From contig NW_024464918.1 of NCBI RefSeq assembly GCF_017591425.1, forward strand, positions 22,658,001 through 22,722,000: DNA of 64,000 nucleotides, in the 5' to 3' direction. Under the pieces are notes generated by a model, which was not told the origin of the DNA, did no database searches, and saw only the letters and a list, made by a program, of their open reading frames with translations. Origin of the DNA: Ochotona curzoniae. Its lineage: Eukaryota; Chordata; Mammalia; Lagomorpha; Ochotonidae. The translations under genes and the position numbers were made by a program. Shown piece by piece: positions 1 to 11,927 of the stretch (its first letter is position 1; the number at the start of each line of letters is the position of its first letter).

Positions 1-120
1 TCTAGCAATGTCTTTGGAAGAACCAGTGGAGTTTGACAGGTTCACACTCATGGCAGCCTCATTGGTAGTTACCAACTAAAGAATCAAATGCTCCACAGCT
101 AAGAGTGAATTCAGGAGGTG

Positions 121-400
121 ATGCAACAGGTGAATTCTGAGGTGCCGGCATTCTACCTGAGCTCTGGTTTGCATCCTAGCTGCCCCGTTTCTGATATAGT
201 GCCCTGCTAAAGGCCTGAGGAAAGCTGTGGAAGGTGGCCCAAGGGCATTGACCCCTGCCACCAGGGAGGAGACCTGGGAGAAGCTCCTGGCTTCTGCCTG
301 TCCCAGTGCTGATTGTGCTTGTGTGAGGAGTATACAAAGGAATGCAAGATCTCTCTCAGTTTCCCTGTCTGGAACTCTGACGTTCAAAAGAAGTAAATGA
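121..400 (+). mobile_element. CSINE (lagomorph tRNA-derived SINE), old
   Basis: The order of blocks is that of a forward C-repeat: a 'gccggcattc' block, a 'tagctgcccc' block, 'aggcctgagg' with 'ggtggcccaa', then 'gaagctcctggcttc', a pyrimidine-rich stretch and a 'ctctgacgttcaaaagaa' tail. It is heavily diverged, so it is an old insertion. A 103-codon minus-strand ORF lies inside it and is a by-product. Confidence 0.75.
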
Positions 401-454
401 CTCTCAGTAAAGAAAGGGAAATGGATTCAAATCATGACAAATCATGACTTGCCA

Positions 455-620
455 ATGCGGTATGAACAAGAGATTAGTTACTCTGAGCTTCAGTTACTTT
501 AACTAGAAAATGGACATTAATAATAAACATTTGAGGGATTATTTAAGGAACTAATAAATGATGCGCAGACATCATAGAATTTTCAGTATCATGCTTGTAA
601 ATAATAGGCAGTCAATAAAT
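455..620 (+). mobile_element. MIR SINE fragment
   Basis: Forward MIR signature: 'ttactctgagcttcagtt', then 'aaaatggacattaataata' (MIR 'aaaatggggataataata'), and an ending like 'gcagtcaataaatttt'. Ancient mammal-wide element. Confidence 0.6.
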
Positions 621-914
621 TTTGGCTGCTAATGCAATCTACTTGATATTATTCATATTACTTGCAAATTTTTATATTCAGTGAATATAAAATATTAGAT
701 TCTTTGGGCCCTATGTAATCCCCACATTTAGTTTATCCCTATGTGCTTAATTATAATTATAATATGCAATCAGTAGATTTATATTTTAAAATAACAACAG
801 CAATAACAAGAATATATTATGTATTCAGAAGTTGCTAATCTAAATACTTGCACATAATTTTAGCAAACTGCAGATTCAAAATTATAAGATACTGTGAATA
901 ATTATCATTATAAA

Positions 915-1110
915 TAACATTTACTGAGCCTCTACTTGGTTGAGGCGTTTAATTAACAGTTGTAAACATAATAGCTCATCAATCTTCACAATATAGTCAT
1001 TATTTTCCATTGACGAGTGAATTAAAGTTCAGAAACGTTATGTAACCGGCCTGAAGTTGCAGTTGGTAAGCAGCCAAGCCAAACCTTAGATGTCAAAGCT
1101 TCTGTACTAC
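915..1110 (-). mobile_element. MIR SINE fragment
   Basis: Reverse MIR order: 'acatttactgagcctctact', then 'attttccattgacgagtga' (MIR 'ccattttacagatgagga'), then a degenerate 'ttgcagttggtaagcagcca' block for the 'cacacagctagtaagtggca' part. Confidence 0.65.
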
Positions 1111-1614
1111 CAATTACCGTGGCTCCTGGAGTCTTTTGGAGGCACCAGTCACTTGTTTATTCTTCCTTAGAAAGGAGAGAAGATCAAGGAGTGATACTGT
1201 CCAGTTACTGGTTAGCATATGCTGGTGCTTCTTTATCCATCAGTGGCACTCATGTTGATTTCGGTGTCTTGGTTGTTGTAAATCATGCAGTACACATAGC
1301 TAGGGGAAGTTCTGGTTTCATTTATTTTGAGCATGTACTCCAGCAAAAGGATTTCTGGCTCAAAGGACAGCTCCATTTCTAGTTCTCCATAATGACTGTA
1401 CCAGTTTACACCTCTAGCAGTGTGATCAAAGGATTTATTTTTCTCTATGTCTTCACTAGTACATAGTATGTCTTTTTAGTATTATTGTTTATGTTAAAGG
1501 CAAAGCAGCAGAAAGAACACAACAGAGAAAGAACTTTTTCATGCACTGTTTCACTCTCCAAAAGCATTGAAGAGCTGGAGCCAGGACAAAGACGGGAGAT
1601 ATGAACTGCACCCA
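1111..1614. other. unique AT-rich stretch
   Basis: I see no recognisable gene or repeat. An 87-codon ORF at 1,119-1,382 has no recognisable similarity and no splice context that I trust. Confidence 0.5.
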
Positions 1615-1800
1615 GGTCTTCCTTTTGGGTGGCAAGGACCCACACATTGGAGCCATCATCTTCTGCCTCCCAGGTTTACCCTGACAGGAAGCTGGATAGA
1701 AATGAAGCTGTGACTTGATCCTGGGCACAGAGATCCGGGATGTGGGTGTCCCAAGTGTAACGTAGTTTGCTGTTCTACAATACCCATCCCTTAACTTTTG
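1615..1800 (-). mobile_element. CSINE fragment, old
   Basis: Reverse C-repeat blocks can be followed: 'ggcaaggaccca', 'cttctgcctcccagg', 'caggaagctggatagaaa', and 'gggtgtcccaag'. The tail (left) end is missing or too diverged to call. Confidence 0.6.
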
Positions 1801-1844
1801 GATAACACCCATTTTTACCAATATATGGTAATATTATGTTGGTA

Positions 1845-2430
1845 TCTTGTTTACATTTGAGAGGCAGAGAGACAGGGACATAGAATTGCTACCCATTGCT
1901 TCACTTTCTAAATGCCAGGGAGCGAAGGAACCCAGACAGACTTGCGCTGAGCGGCAAGGACCCAGCTTTTTTTTTTTTTTAAGATTTATTTTTATTATTT
2001 TTTCATTGGAAAGGCAGATATATAGAGAGGAGAGAAAGAGAGGAAGATCTTCCATCCAATGATTCACTCCCCAAGTGAGCGCAACGGGCCGATACTATGC
2101 CAATCCGAAGCCAGGAGCCTCTTCCGGGTCTCCCACGCGGGTGCATGGTCCCAAAGCTTTGGGCCGTCCTCGACTGCTTTCCCAGGCCACAGGCAGGGAG
2201 CTGGAAGGGAAGCGGGGCTGCCGGGATTAGAACCGGCACCCATATGGGATCCCGAGCGTGCAAGGCGAGGACCTTTAACCACTTGCGCCACCGCGCCGGG
2301 CCCAAGGACCCAGCTTCTTGACCCACCGCATGCTGCCTCCCAGGACATGCCGGGAGCCAGGAAGTTGCATTCGGAACAGAACTAGTCCTGAAACACTCCA
2401 ATATGAAATGGGGAGCATTGTGTCGTCTCA
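1845..2430 (-). mobile_element. old CSINE split by a younger CSINE
   Basis: The left part (1,845-1,966) begins 'tttgagaggcagagagacag', the reverse-strand head of a C-repeat. The right part (2,304-2,430) continues with 'accgcatgctgcctcccagg' and 'cgggagccaggaagt'. The break lies at a direct repeat that flanks the younger insert, so the two parts were one element. Confidence 0.8.
1967..2303 (-). mobile_element. young full-length CSINE with target-site duplication
   Basis: Starts (as read on +) with a T-run and 'aagatttatttttatta', the complement of the A-rich tail. It ends with 'gcgccaccgcgccgggccc', the complement of the tRNA-like head. A pol III B-box lies in reverse at 2,223-2,234 ('gggattagaacc'). 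The host sequence 'aaggacccagc' occurs at 1,956-1,966 and again at 2,304-2,314 and is the target-site duplication. Low divergence and retained CpGs point to a recent insertion. ORFs of 74-142 codons across it are not genes. Confidence 0.93.
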
Positions 2431-2439
2431 CTTACTGCA

Positions 2440-2745
2440 CCAAATATTTGCCTCTTTGTTGTGATTTTCCATTTTCCTGATGATTACTGCTATTGAGAAT
2501 CTTTTAATATACATGTTGACCATTTAGACGAATTGGAAAAACAAATATATTTTCAGGTTCTTTGCCTGTTTTTAACTGATTTTTGGCTTTGCTGATGTTA
2601 AATCTTCTGAATCTTCTTTATATTAATCCCTTGGGACGTTAATCCCTTAACAGATATATTCCTCCAATTCTTTGGCTATCTTTTTATTTTGTTGATACTC
2701 TCCTGGTGTTAAAAAGCACTTTCAGTCTGCCCTGTACACACTATT
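2440..2745 (-). mobile_element. L1 ORF2 fragment, old
   Basis: Reads on + as reversed L1 ORF2 3' sequence: 'ttaatatacatgttgaccat', 'gttctttgcctgttttt', 'tttatattaatcccttgg' and 'acagatatattcctccaatt'. No frame is open. Family assigned by recall. Confidence 0.65.
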
Positions 2746-2865
2746 TATCTCTGATTTCATCCTATTAATCGCTATTGGCAGATTAAAAAAATTTTGTGGT
2801 ACAATAATGCTTTGATTGATGTTTAAATCAAATCTCAATCATGGAATATTAATCCCACCTTTTAA

Positions 2866-3192
2866 AAATAAAGATTTATATGTTTATATCAGAAAGGCAG
2901 ATTTACAGAGAGGAGGAGAGACAGAGTGAAAGACATGTCACCTGCTGGTTAGGTCGCCAAGCAGCTGCAATGGCCAAAGCTGAGCTGATCCGAAGCCAGG
3001 AGCCAAGAGCTTCTTCCAGATCTTCCACATGGGCACAGGGTCCCAAGGGTTTGGGCTATCCTCCACCACCCTCCCAGGCCACAAGCAAGAAGCTAAAAGG
3101 GAAGTGGAACAGTTGGGATGTGAACCAGCACCCACATGGGATACTGGCATTTGCAGGTGGAGGATTAGCTAGTTGAGTCATGCTGTTAGCCT
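2866..3192 (-). mobile_element. CSINE
   Basis: All reverse C-repeat blocks are present: 'aaataaagatttatatgt', 'agaaaggcagatttacagag', 'gcaatggccaaagctgag', 'gatccgaagccaggagcc', 'cccaggccacaagcaag' and 'cccacatgggatactggc'. Moderately diverged. Confidence 0.88.
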
Positions 3193-3630
3193 CAGTCCAG
3201 AGCTCAAAGTATCAAAAGCACTTTGTCTTGTGTTTGGTCATCTGAACCATTGACAAGTAATTTTTTATATCATTCCTCTGTATTTCAATGATATCCAAGG
3301 AGAGAATGCTGCCACTGGCAGTGGTATTTCAGAACCCATCTCAGCCCTGATTTTCAGTATGTGGCTTTTAGGCTTGTTTTCTTCATGGGACCAGGCACAA
3401 ATTGTCTGAAGCTGAATAGATGAGCCCGTAAACTATCAGAGGATTAGTGATGTTTGCCTGAAACTTGAAACACAAAGGAGCTGAGAAATATCACTCTTGA
3501 CGGGCTATGAGTTGTTTGACTTCTTAATGACCCCATATATAAATCATCTGCATTTTAAAGAATATTTTGAAAATGCTCTTTTTATGTTCTGTTTTCGAGG
3601 GCTGTATAGGTCAATTCAAGAAGTGAAGTG
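3193..3630. other. unique stretch
   Basis: No gene or repeat recognised between two CSINEs. Confidence 0.5.
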
Positions 3631-3945
3631 TGGGGCCCAGCACAGTAGCCTAGTGGCCAAAGTCTTCACCTTGCACATGCCAGGATCCCTTCTGGGCACT
3701 AGTTCTAATCCCGGCAACCCCACTTCCCATCCAGCTCCCTGCTTGTGGCCTGGGAAAGCAGCCAAGGATGGCCAAAAGCCTTGGGACCCTGCACCCATGT
3801 GGGAGACCCGGAAGAAGTTCCTGACTTCAGATTGACTGAGCTCCAGCCATTGTAGCCACTTGGGGAGTGAATCAGCAGAGGGAAGACCTCCTCTCTGTCT
3901 CTCCTCTCTGTATATCTGCCTTTCCTATAAATTTTTTTTAATAGG
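3631..3945 (+). mobile_element. CSINE
   Basis: Forward C-repeat with 'ggggcccagcacagtagcc' head, 'ttctaatcccggcaacccc' (B-box region), 'ggcctgggaaagcagcc', 'gtgggagacccggaagaag', 'cttggggagtgaatcagcag', a CT-rich tract and an 'ataaatttttttta' tail. The 112-codon ORF overlapping it is not a gene. Confidence 0.9.
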
Positions 3946-4984
3946 AAAGAAATGAAGCAGGTGCAGTCAAGGCACCAGAAAGAAAACCTACCATGTCCTA
4001 TCTTCACTGCTTTGTATTCACTTGGTTTGCACAACTATCCACCACTAAGTTTGCTGTAGGTATTCAAATGGAAAGCATACAGAGAATGCCTGGCTCACAG
4101 GACTACTCAGTCTTTTAAATGCTATTGTTGTTATTGTTATAAAAAGGAAGATACTTTTGTAAAGCAGCAGATGAAAGTATTCCATTAGATATAGCCTCAC
4201 TTTTCCTTTTTCGTTTTCTTTTTTTTTTTCTTGATAGCTAAAAGCTAAGGAAGGCAGAAAATGAGCACCATCAAAATGGGGAAGATGGGATTTTGAGTAG
4301 ATTTAAATGCCCAAAATACATCATGTTACTCTTGCTTTTCAGCAGTGCAGGCTTTCTTGGCTGAAGCAATTCTGTATTCATGTTTAGTCTCACTCAGACT
4401 AAATTTATTTCCACTGTGAATAGAATGAAATGACATGTGAAAATTCTCTCTATTTTTCCTTATTAGTTATATAACGTGACATTTCTAAAGAGTGCTGAGG
4501 CTTTCTGCATCCATTTGGCGCATCTCAAAAAATTAAACAAACAGAATGTGGATGTATGCCTCAATTATGAATGCTTTAATGGCTCACAGTATGTCAGAAA
4601 TTTTGTAAGAGTATCATTTGTTCCTCAATAGAATTTTTTAAGTTCCATAAGGGAAGGTTCAGTACTCCCCCTTTTCTTTATCCAGAAAGGCTAGTACAGT
4701 TTTTTTCTTCTGCAATTTAGAGACATGATAAATGCATAAACGTAGTTTTTTTTAGTTGAATAACTGACTAAATAAAGGACCATAGCTTAATATACAATGA
4801 TGATATCTTGATGGCTGGTGAGGTGATGCTAAACAATTGCACACTTAATATGATTCGTTGAAGAGCCTGAACAGTGTAGGCACTATAGGGGCATGCAGAT
4901 TTCTTACTGTTTTCAGTCACAAACATAAGTGCCAATAGCTTTGATATCACATGGATTACTTATTGCCTATCAGATATGATGTTA
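3946..4984. other. unique AT-rich stretch
   Basis: About 1 kb with no recognisable gene or repeat; several short T- and A-runs. Confidence 0.5.
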
Positions 4985-5115
4985 TAAATAGTACGCACAT
5001 GATTTCATTAGGTCTCTTCCCCATCCCAATGAAATTGTTATTATCCTAGCCATTTGACAAGGGAGCAAATTGAGGCTCAGGAGAAGCACTACTCAAAGTG
5101 ATAAGTGCTCGATTT
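4985..5115 (-). mobile_element. MIR SINE fragment
   Basis: Reverse MIR core: 'attgttattatcctagccat' followed by 'agcaaattgaggctcagga' (MIR 'gaaactgaggcacagag'). Confidence 0.6.
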
Positions 5116-5999
5116 GGCCTTCTTCATCAGGTCCAGTGGCATTGGAACCCCAGGCTCCTTCCAGGAATGCCACAGCTCTCCTGCCCATGCTGGCTGGACT
5201 TGGTCTGCATCTGCCCAACATCCAGAACTAAAACATCTGCAGGAATATAGGAATTCTAGAAATTCTCAATCCTTTCTGCTATTTGGCCTTCCTGAGAACT
5301 GTCTTCAGGAGTCTCAGCTAGGAATGAGTGCCAAAAAATATGAAAGCCTCATCAGTCCCCTGGAACAGTCAAGTACTCAGGAGTATTGGATGTTTGAACA
5401 GATGCGAATGGAAAGGCATTTAATTCACAAGCCCAGGGCAGTTATGGGAGATCAAAGGAAAAGGGAGCTTCCTGATGGATCTGAAGATGCATCAGATGTA
5501 CCTGAGTCAAGCGTAGCTCCATTCTCTTCACCTTGCTTTTTGGGTCAATGATAGGTTTTGCAGGCAAATATCCTGGAAGCTTAGCTAGGAAGGCAGTATG
5601 GTCCAGGAAAGACCTGTAAAAGACGTCATCCTAATTGGCAGTTTTGGAGCTTCTGACCATCATGCCTTATGTTGGGTTCCTCACAGCTAAAGTTAATTTG
5701 GTCCACTCCTCACCAGAGGCTTAGTGCCCACTGCCCAGAGGTGGGAATTGGCCTGTGCTGAAGACCCCAGAGCTGACAGGCAGAGTCATTGTGTTGTATT
5801 CTCCAACAGGGCGTACAGCCTCTGGAAAAATGTGCCACTGTTGGTACAGTTTTCTGCTGAGGAGACTGTAACTGAGCAGTCACAGTAATTCTTCACTCTG
5901 GCCTGCTGCAGAACGTAATCAGCACCGGATGAGGTATTCTGTCTACGTTGCATTACTAGGGATCCACACAGCTCTGCCACAAGTGATAAAATGACATGT
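5116..5999. other. unique stretch with an unassigned 148-codon ORF
   Basis: A plus-strand ORF runs 5,105-5,551 (148 codons) and starts inside the MIR remnant at its left. The product shows no motif or family I recognise, no signal peptide and no polar/hydrophobic pattern typical of a folded domain. It is somewhat longer than the background, but a chance ORF is the most likely explanation. Confidence 0.35.
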
Positions 6000-6150
6000 G
6001 CAGAACATTTAGTTCATACCAGGCAGTGTTTGACCTATGAAGGAACTCATACAGTTAACTCATTTCTTTCTTCCAGTACTCTGCTATCATCTCTACTTTC
6101 TATTTGAGACAATAAAGTGCGGATAAGCTAGTTCTTGGCGTGGGAGGGCT
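6000..6150 (-). mobile_element. MIR SINE fragment
   Basis: Reverse MIR order: 'agaacatttagttcatacca', 'ggcagtgtttgacctatg', 'acagttaactcatttctttc', then a degenerate 'atttgagacaataaagtgc'. Confidence 0.5.
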
Positions 6151-7299
6151 GCGGAAGCATAGCTAGTGAGACCTCTCTGTAGTGACCACCTTTCTCTCAG
6201 TATCCCATGCTACAGCACACAGTCAGAAACCCAAACCAGACCATCTCTCTGTCTTCTTCTCTAGAAACCTATCCAAAATAAACAGCAACAACAACAACAA
6301 AACGTTTTTAAAAGCAAATCAGGAGGGATATTTTTTCACTATCCCTTCAATTATTTAATTATTTAGCAGAGTTAACTCAGCTCCTTCTATGTGGCAGACT
6401 ACTCCAGCATGGTCATCCAAAACAAATATGCTGCTTGTCTGGTAGTCACACTTATAAAAGTATTTACTTTTAATAATGTATTTCATTCAAACCAACAGAT
6501 CCAAAATATTGCAAAGGGAAACAGTATTGAAATAAGGACACCATGTGTTGGGTTGAAAATCGTTTGAGTAAAGAACTCAAATTTTCCTCCAAATGTTCCC
6601 TTGTTTACTGATACTTGTAGTGGCTCAAGGAAGGCCTCGGCTTGGCTCTGGTGACAGATGAGATCCTGGAAGTAGTCAGCTAACCGGGGTTAATACTGAT
6701 GACAACTCCTGTGGATAATTGCCAGGTTCCCTAAAGCAGTATTTAGTAGAAATATTCTGGCCCTGGGAATCTGACAAACTCAGTTTAGAAATTTGGTGCT
6801 ATCACGGATCCTGTAATTTCAACTGTGATAGGTGACCTCAAAAACGGCAATCCTCAATCTTCTCCCTCCCTGGATACTCATGAGAATCCAGCTTATAAGC
6901 AGCTGTCTTTCTTTTTCTCTTGAGTGCAGGCTGTCCTTTGTGGGGCACATGATGCTCTGTTCTATCTAGGACAGGCTTTAAGGAACCTGAAATCTGCTTT
7001 TGCTTGCGGAGAAGCCAGCCACCGGGACTACAGTGAAACTTGAGCTGTCCACATGTAACTCTTGACAAATCAAAGGACTCTGCCAACTGTAAGGGTTAAA
7101 GTCCGTGACATTTGGCTCCAGTTGAGTCCCTAGTCAACCATCAGCCATTCCAGCTCAGGCTCATGAAGTAGAAACAAAGGACTCTACCCTGAGCCCCACC
7201 CAGGCTCCTGATTCAGAGTCAAGAGCAAATACAATGATGAATGTGTTAAGCCATTACGTTAGGGATGGCTGGTTCCACAGCAACAGATAACCAATATTA
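6151..7299. other. unique stretch
   Basis: No gene or repeat that I can name. ORFs here are under 85 codons and unremarkable. Confidence 0.5.
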
Positions 7300-7430
7300 G
7301 ATATATGACCTTAGGCAAGCCATTTAAAAGTCTTTGAAATTTAATTTTCTTGTCTTTAAAACTAGAAATGGCAATACTCAGTTCAAAGGATGTTTGAGAA
7401 TTTTCGCTTTAAAATAATTAGGGGTGAAAT
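7300..7430 (+). mobile_element. MIR SINE fragment
   Basis: Forward MIR: 'atgaccttaggcaagccatt', 'ttttcttgtctttaaaacta', 'aaatggcaatactcagttca'. These match the 'tgtgaccttgggcaagt...tcatctgtaaaatgggga' core. Confidence 0.65.
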
Positions 7431-8389
7431 AAAGTATTCTTTTATTCATTCCTGCTTTGAAAAAGCCCTTTAAAATTGCGTATATCTTCTTCACTGAATC
7501 AAATGACTATATGGATTCACATATAAATTTCAATGTAATACTGTCCCTATTAACTAAACAATCAATGTTAAAATTCTAAGTTTGTTTATCAAATTTCACT
7601 TTCTTTGCCGGAGAAAACCCCAAATGTTTTGACCCTCAGTTAATTCTAAATCCTGAGCCAAATCCCAAAAGAGTCACAGAAAGTCCCTGGAAGAAAGACC
7701 CAAAGCAGTAAGATGCCAGAGGAGTGCTATGTCCTCAAAAGAAGGACTTTATGACTTCGAGTTTGATATCTTTATTACTAAACATCAAGGCAGTGTACAG
7801 TGGGTTCTGCAAAGAGTGTCTAAAATTCTGCCAAAAGATAGTCTTTCTGATCTGAAAAATATATGACAGAAGGTGTGGGGACTAAGATAAGTAGAAGTAA
7901 GGTGATTTTCCAAGGAAGAAGAGAATCAGAGGCAGGACTCGTCCTAGCTTTCTGGCTGATTGCTGAACCACACATACATAAGGAACCCTCTAAGCAACCC
8001 AGCTTCACTGAAAATGCTGAACCCAAATGTGAATGTTCTTTTCAGGAGACAGAGTATATTTTCCTACATGTGTAGGATATATCCCAAATTATTTAACATA
8101 TGATGGATCAGGAACATGGAACCTACACTCAAGAGAAAAGATATTCAACAGAGCTCAATCTTGAGATGACTCAGATCTTGGACATTGTCAGAAAGAAACC
8201 ACTATAATTACTTAAAAATAGGAAAGCTATACAGAGTCACAGAAACTAAAAACAAACAAAATATGCAAATTCAAAATCTGAAAAATGTCATATCTGAAGC
8301 ACAAAAATCACTGGATGGGCTCAGAAGGGACTATTTCATCAAGAGTAATGATTTCCAGGTGTAACCATTTTGTTACAAAAGGCAAGATT
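7431..8389. other. unique AT-rich stretch
   Basis: No recognisable gene or repeat up to the alternating purine-pyrimidine run that starts the next L1 piece. Confidence 0.5.
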
Positions 8390-8870
8390 TAATGTGTATG
8401 CATATATATACACATACACACACATATATACATATTTTCTTGAGCCAATCATTGTTAAGGGACAGTGGGATTAATTCAATTATCTTAACTATTATGAATT
8501 GAGCTGCAATAAACATGGATATACACATAGTTCTTAATTTCATTTGGGTAAATTCCCAAGAGCAGGATGGCTAGGTCTTCTGGTAAATCTATTTTTAGAT
8601 CTCTGAAGAATCTCCACACTATTCTCCACTATGGATGCACTGGTTAAATTCCCACCAACAGTAGATTGGAATATATTTTCCCCACATGCTCACCAGCGTG
8701 TATTGGTTTTTTGATTGTTGGATGATAACCCACTGTAACTGGGGTGAGGTGAAACCTCCTTGTGGTTTCTGTTTTCAGTCCCAGCAGGCTAGTGATCCTG
8801 GACATTTTTTCATGTGCCTGTTGGTCATTGATATCTCACCCTAGGAAAATTGCCTGTTGAGATTTTTTCT
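8390..8870 (-). mobile_element. L1 ORF2 3' fragment
   Basis: After an alternating TA/CA run (8,396-8,436), the + strand reads as reversed L1 ORF2: 'attatgaattgagctgcaat', 'aaacatggatatacacatag', 'ttcccaagagcaggatggct', 'ttcccaccaacagtagattg' and 'tttttcatgtgcctgttggt'. No open frame remains. 5'-truncated, non-functional. Confidence 0.85.
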
Positions 8871-9619
8871 TACAAGAAAAATCTTTCCTGAGAAGCACTT
8901 ACTTGCAAGCTATTTATCAGTTTTATTTGATTAAACTTCATGGCAGCAGATATATCAGTCTCTTAGGTTACCAACAAGTGTAGAATCCCAAAACATCCAA
9001 AGTCTCTAAGCGTCAGCTTGCCCAATGCAAGAGGAGCCTGCCATTATTTAGAGGGCTAAACATGCTTGTTCCTTTTAATGATATTGCCTTAAAGCATCAG
9101 TTGCATGAAGCTAACTTCACAAGTGCTTATTAAATCCCATCCTTGTGTTTTAATTTTGTTAAGAGTCTTATAATGCAAGAACAAAAATCAAGTCCAGTTT
9201 TCTCATTGCTGTTTTGAGGCCTGCAAATGACAATCCAAAAAGGCTTCAGAAAGTTCCAAACTATTTGAAATTCATGCGTTGGTTTTCATATTATATTTTT
9301 CATCAATGTTTTAATATTCCTAATATGCAGGGGCTTTTTTGTAGTAAAAGAAATATTTCATTTCCATTTTCCTCAAACCTTTTGAAGTCCCTGTGACTTC
9401 TGAAGATAGCAATTGTTCTTAATATAAAAGTAGAGCCAATATTTATGTCTAGTATGCACTCAGAAGCTGACTGACATTTCCATCCAGTGGCTCACTCGCC
9501 ACATGAAACATTTTCCCATCTTAGGGATGTAGAGATAGTGGCCCTGTGATATTCTGCATCAATAATATGATGCTGGCTCCATTTCAAATACATTTGCTTG
9601 CTTCATGATAATGATCATC
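8871..9619. other. unique AT-rich stretch
   Basis: No recognisable gene or repeat. Confidence 0.5.
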
Positions 9620-9875
9620 TTATTTTATTTGGAGAGATAGAAAAAGACAGCACTCACATCCATTGGCCTATCCCCCAAATGCCCTCAATAATTGAACGGA
9701 GTGAAAGGAGCTGCAGCTAGGAGCCAGGAACTCTACCCACGTCTCCTAGGTGGGTAGCAGAACCCAAATACACTAGCAGGAAGTTGGGGTGAGGAGTTAG
9801 ACTCAGGAGCCAAACTCAAGTACAGCACCCTAGGACAAGTGTGTCCTAAATACTGTGCTAGTCACTATACAGAAT
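9620..9875 (-). mobile_element. CSINE, old
   Basis: Reverse C-repeat with 'atttggagagatagaaaaag', 'aggagctgcagctaggagcc' and 'aactctacccacgtctccta'. It closes with 'gtgtcctaaatactgtgcta'. Strongly diverged. Confidence 0.7.
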
Positions 9876-10149
9876 GTCTACCCATTGATCTCATTTTAAA
9901 CTCCACACTTCATCACTGAATTCACAATCTCTTTCCCTTATTCACCCATTTAGCTATTGATATTTGCAAACAGTCATTGAGCACACAGTGCATTAAAAGA
10001 CAGTAGAGATTTTTCAACATTCATAAGGTTTAATCCCTTTTTCCAGGGAACTTATTTCCCGGTGGGGGTATGACACATACATAGTTAAAAACATTACAGT
10101 GTGATATTCATATATTTCATGCAGAATCTTATATTTTTCCAAATGTCAT

Positions 10150-10300
10150 GAGGCAACAGCCCAATGAAGGAATCATTAACCCCATTTCATAGATGTACAG
10201 CACAGGGAGGCCCAGGGCTTTGGCTTCCAAAAATCACCCAGTTAGTCAGAAGCTAAAACTGGAAGTGGAACTGAAGCCTTTTCTCTGCTAAACTAGTCTT
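10150..10300 (-). mobile_element. MIR SINE fragment
   Basis: Reverse MIR core: 'taaccccatttcatagatgt', 'cacagggaggcccagggctt', 'cacccagttagtcagaagct'. Confidence 0.6.
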
Positions 10301-10714
10301 TTTCTGCCAAAGAACACTTATCTATATTTAGTGATTATGCCTATTGCTTTAGTTATCTTGTAATATCTACTTTATGCTTAAAAAAAGAATCCAAATCACT
10401 TTTGCTTCATGAAAAAAGCTGACTTTCCTAATTGCAAGCTTAACTAAGTACTAGAGTACATATGTTTTGTGCATAGCTCATTACTAATTAAAGTTTGTGG
10501 AAGCAGCTGATGTGGCTAATCTTGCAAGAGGTTTGATGGTAAGATTGACGCTACACGACACCGGGAGTTCACATACATGCCTAACAAGGTAGCCAGGTTT
10601 TCTAGAAGAACCTGCACGGATATGAAGAGTTGTGTTTCCTCATATCGGTAACATTCTTAGTTCATCTCCTGAGTGAAAACACTTTGTTCCAATCTCCAAA
10701 TCTATAGCTAAATC
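10301..10714. other. unique stretch
   Basis: No recognisable gene or repeat. Confidence 0.5.
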
Positions 10715-10870
10715 CTACAGGCCAAATCCGGCCTGCCTCAGATTTTTAAAAATAAATATATATTTATTAGAAATGGCTATGACCATTTTTTGGTACTACA
10801 GTAGCATCGCTGAATAGTTGTGATGAAAACTGGTCCACACATTCTAATATATTTATTGTTTCATTGCAAA
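10715..10870. mobile_element. hAT-Charlie-type DNA transposon remnant
   Basis: The phrase 'caggccaaatccggcctgcc', followed by a poly-T/A junction and 'aaatggctatgaccatt', matches the order in the non-autonomous hAT elements that read 'gggccaaatccggcccgcc' and then '...attgtctatggctgc'. Ends and target duplication are not resolvable. Subfamily uncertain. Confidence 0.55.
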
Positions 10871-11651
10871 AAAAAAAAATGTTCACCAAGCCTAGCTGTT
10901 GTGTAAAGTTTTTTCAGCATTTAACAATGCACCAATGAGCAAAAACTGTAACACACTTTCTGGAAAGCAGCTACATGTAGTGTTTCAAGTAGTGCTACTT
11001 CTGCATGACACGGGTCCAGATAACCAGTGATCCAGGAGAGCGATTATTGCCAAGTTCTTACTACATCCCCGGCATGATTCTAAAGACTTTTCTGATGCTG
11101 ATCTCTTTGTAGTGTCACAATTCTTAAGGAATATTATTATTTATTTTCCAAAAAGGACAACCATGTTGGAGAGTTTAATTTCTTCCAGTTATACACTAAT
11201 AAATTACCCTTTTTATATCCTAATTCTAAAGTTGAGTGCTTGATCACACTGTGCTGTACTAAGACAAAAAGGTGGGAATTGTAATGGTTATCAATAGGCT
11301 CTACAACTAACAACCCTACACTTAGGCATAGGCATTTTACTGTACACACGATTGTCTGATTTGAAATTTTAATGTGGTTACTGTATGTGATGACTCAGGC
11401 TTCAGGTAGGTTCTCTGGGAAGCTGAAGATAGCTGGGAAGGCGTCAGTGGTGAGGAGTATCAGTCTGACGGGATGATTGCTTGGTTTTACTCCTGTTTGG
11501 CTAAATGGCCAAGATGGCGTCATGCACATGTTTATTGCCTGAAATGCCTGGAATGTGGTTGCTGGGACAGTGGAGTTGCCTAAGCAAGGTACTTGAAACA
11601 CTAATGGCTGCTGGGTGTCACCAGAGGAAGTGTTTCCAGCGACAGCAGAGG
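10871..11651. other. unique stretch
   Basis: No recognisable gene or repeat. A 99-codon minus ORF at 11,395-11,694 runs into the next CSINE and has no recognisable similarity. Confidence 0.5.
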
Positions 11652-11869
11652 GTTGGGCCAGCATTGTGGTATAGGGGGTGAAGTCACTACCCACAGTGTT
11701 GGCTTCTCATGTGGTTGCCGGTTCATGTCACAGCTATTCCATTTCTGATCAAGTTCTCTGCTAATAGCCTGTGGAAATCAGAGGAAAATCCACCAAAGCT
11801 AATGGCTGCCGGCTTCGTTCTGGACCAGTCTTGGCCCTGTGGCCATTTGGGGAATGAACCATCAGACAA

Positions 11870-11927
<58 letters not shown>

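Noticed and set aside
2223..2234. tRNA gene
   Set aside because: The B-box belongs to a tRNA-derived SINE; the cloverleaf is not complete. The same holds for the other CSINEs.
2003..2431. 142-codon minus-strand ORF
   Set aside because: It runs through the young CSINE and its older host SINE; its protein text is the translated C-repeat.
5105..5551. 148-codon ORF as a gene
   Set aside because: It starts in a MIR remnant, has no recognisable domain and no splice or poly(A) context. Kept only as a remark in the unique-stretch entry.
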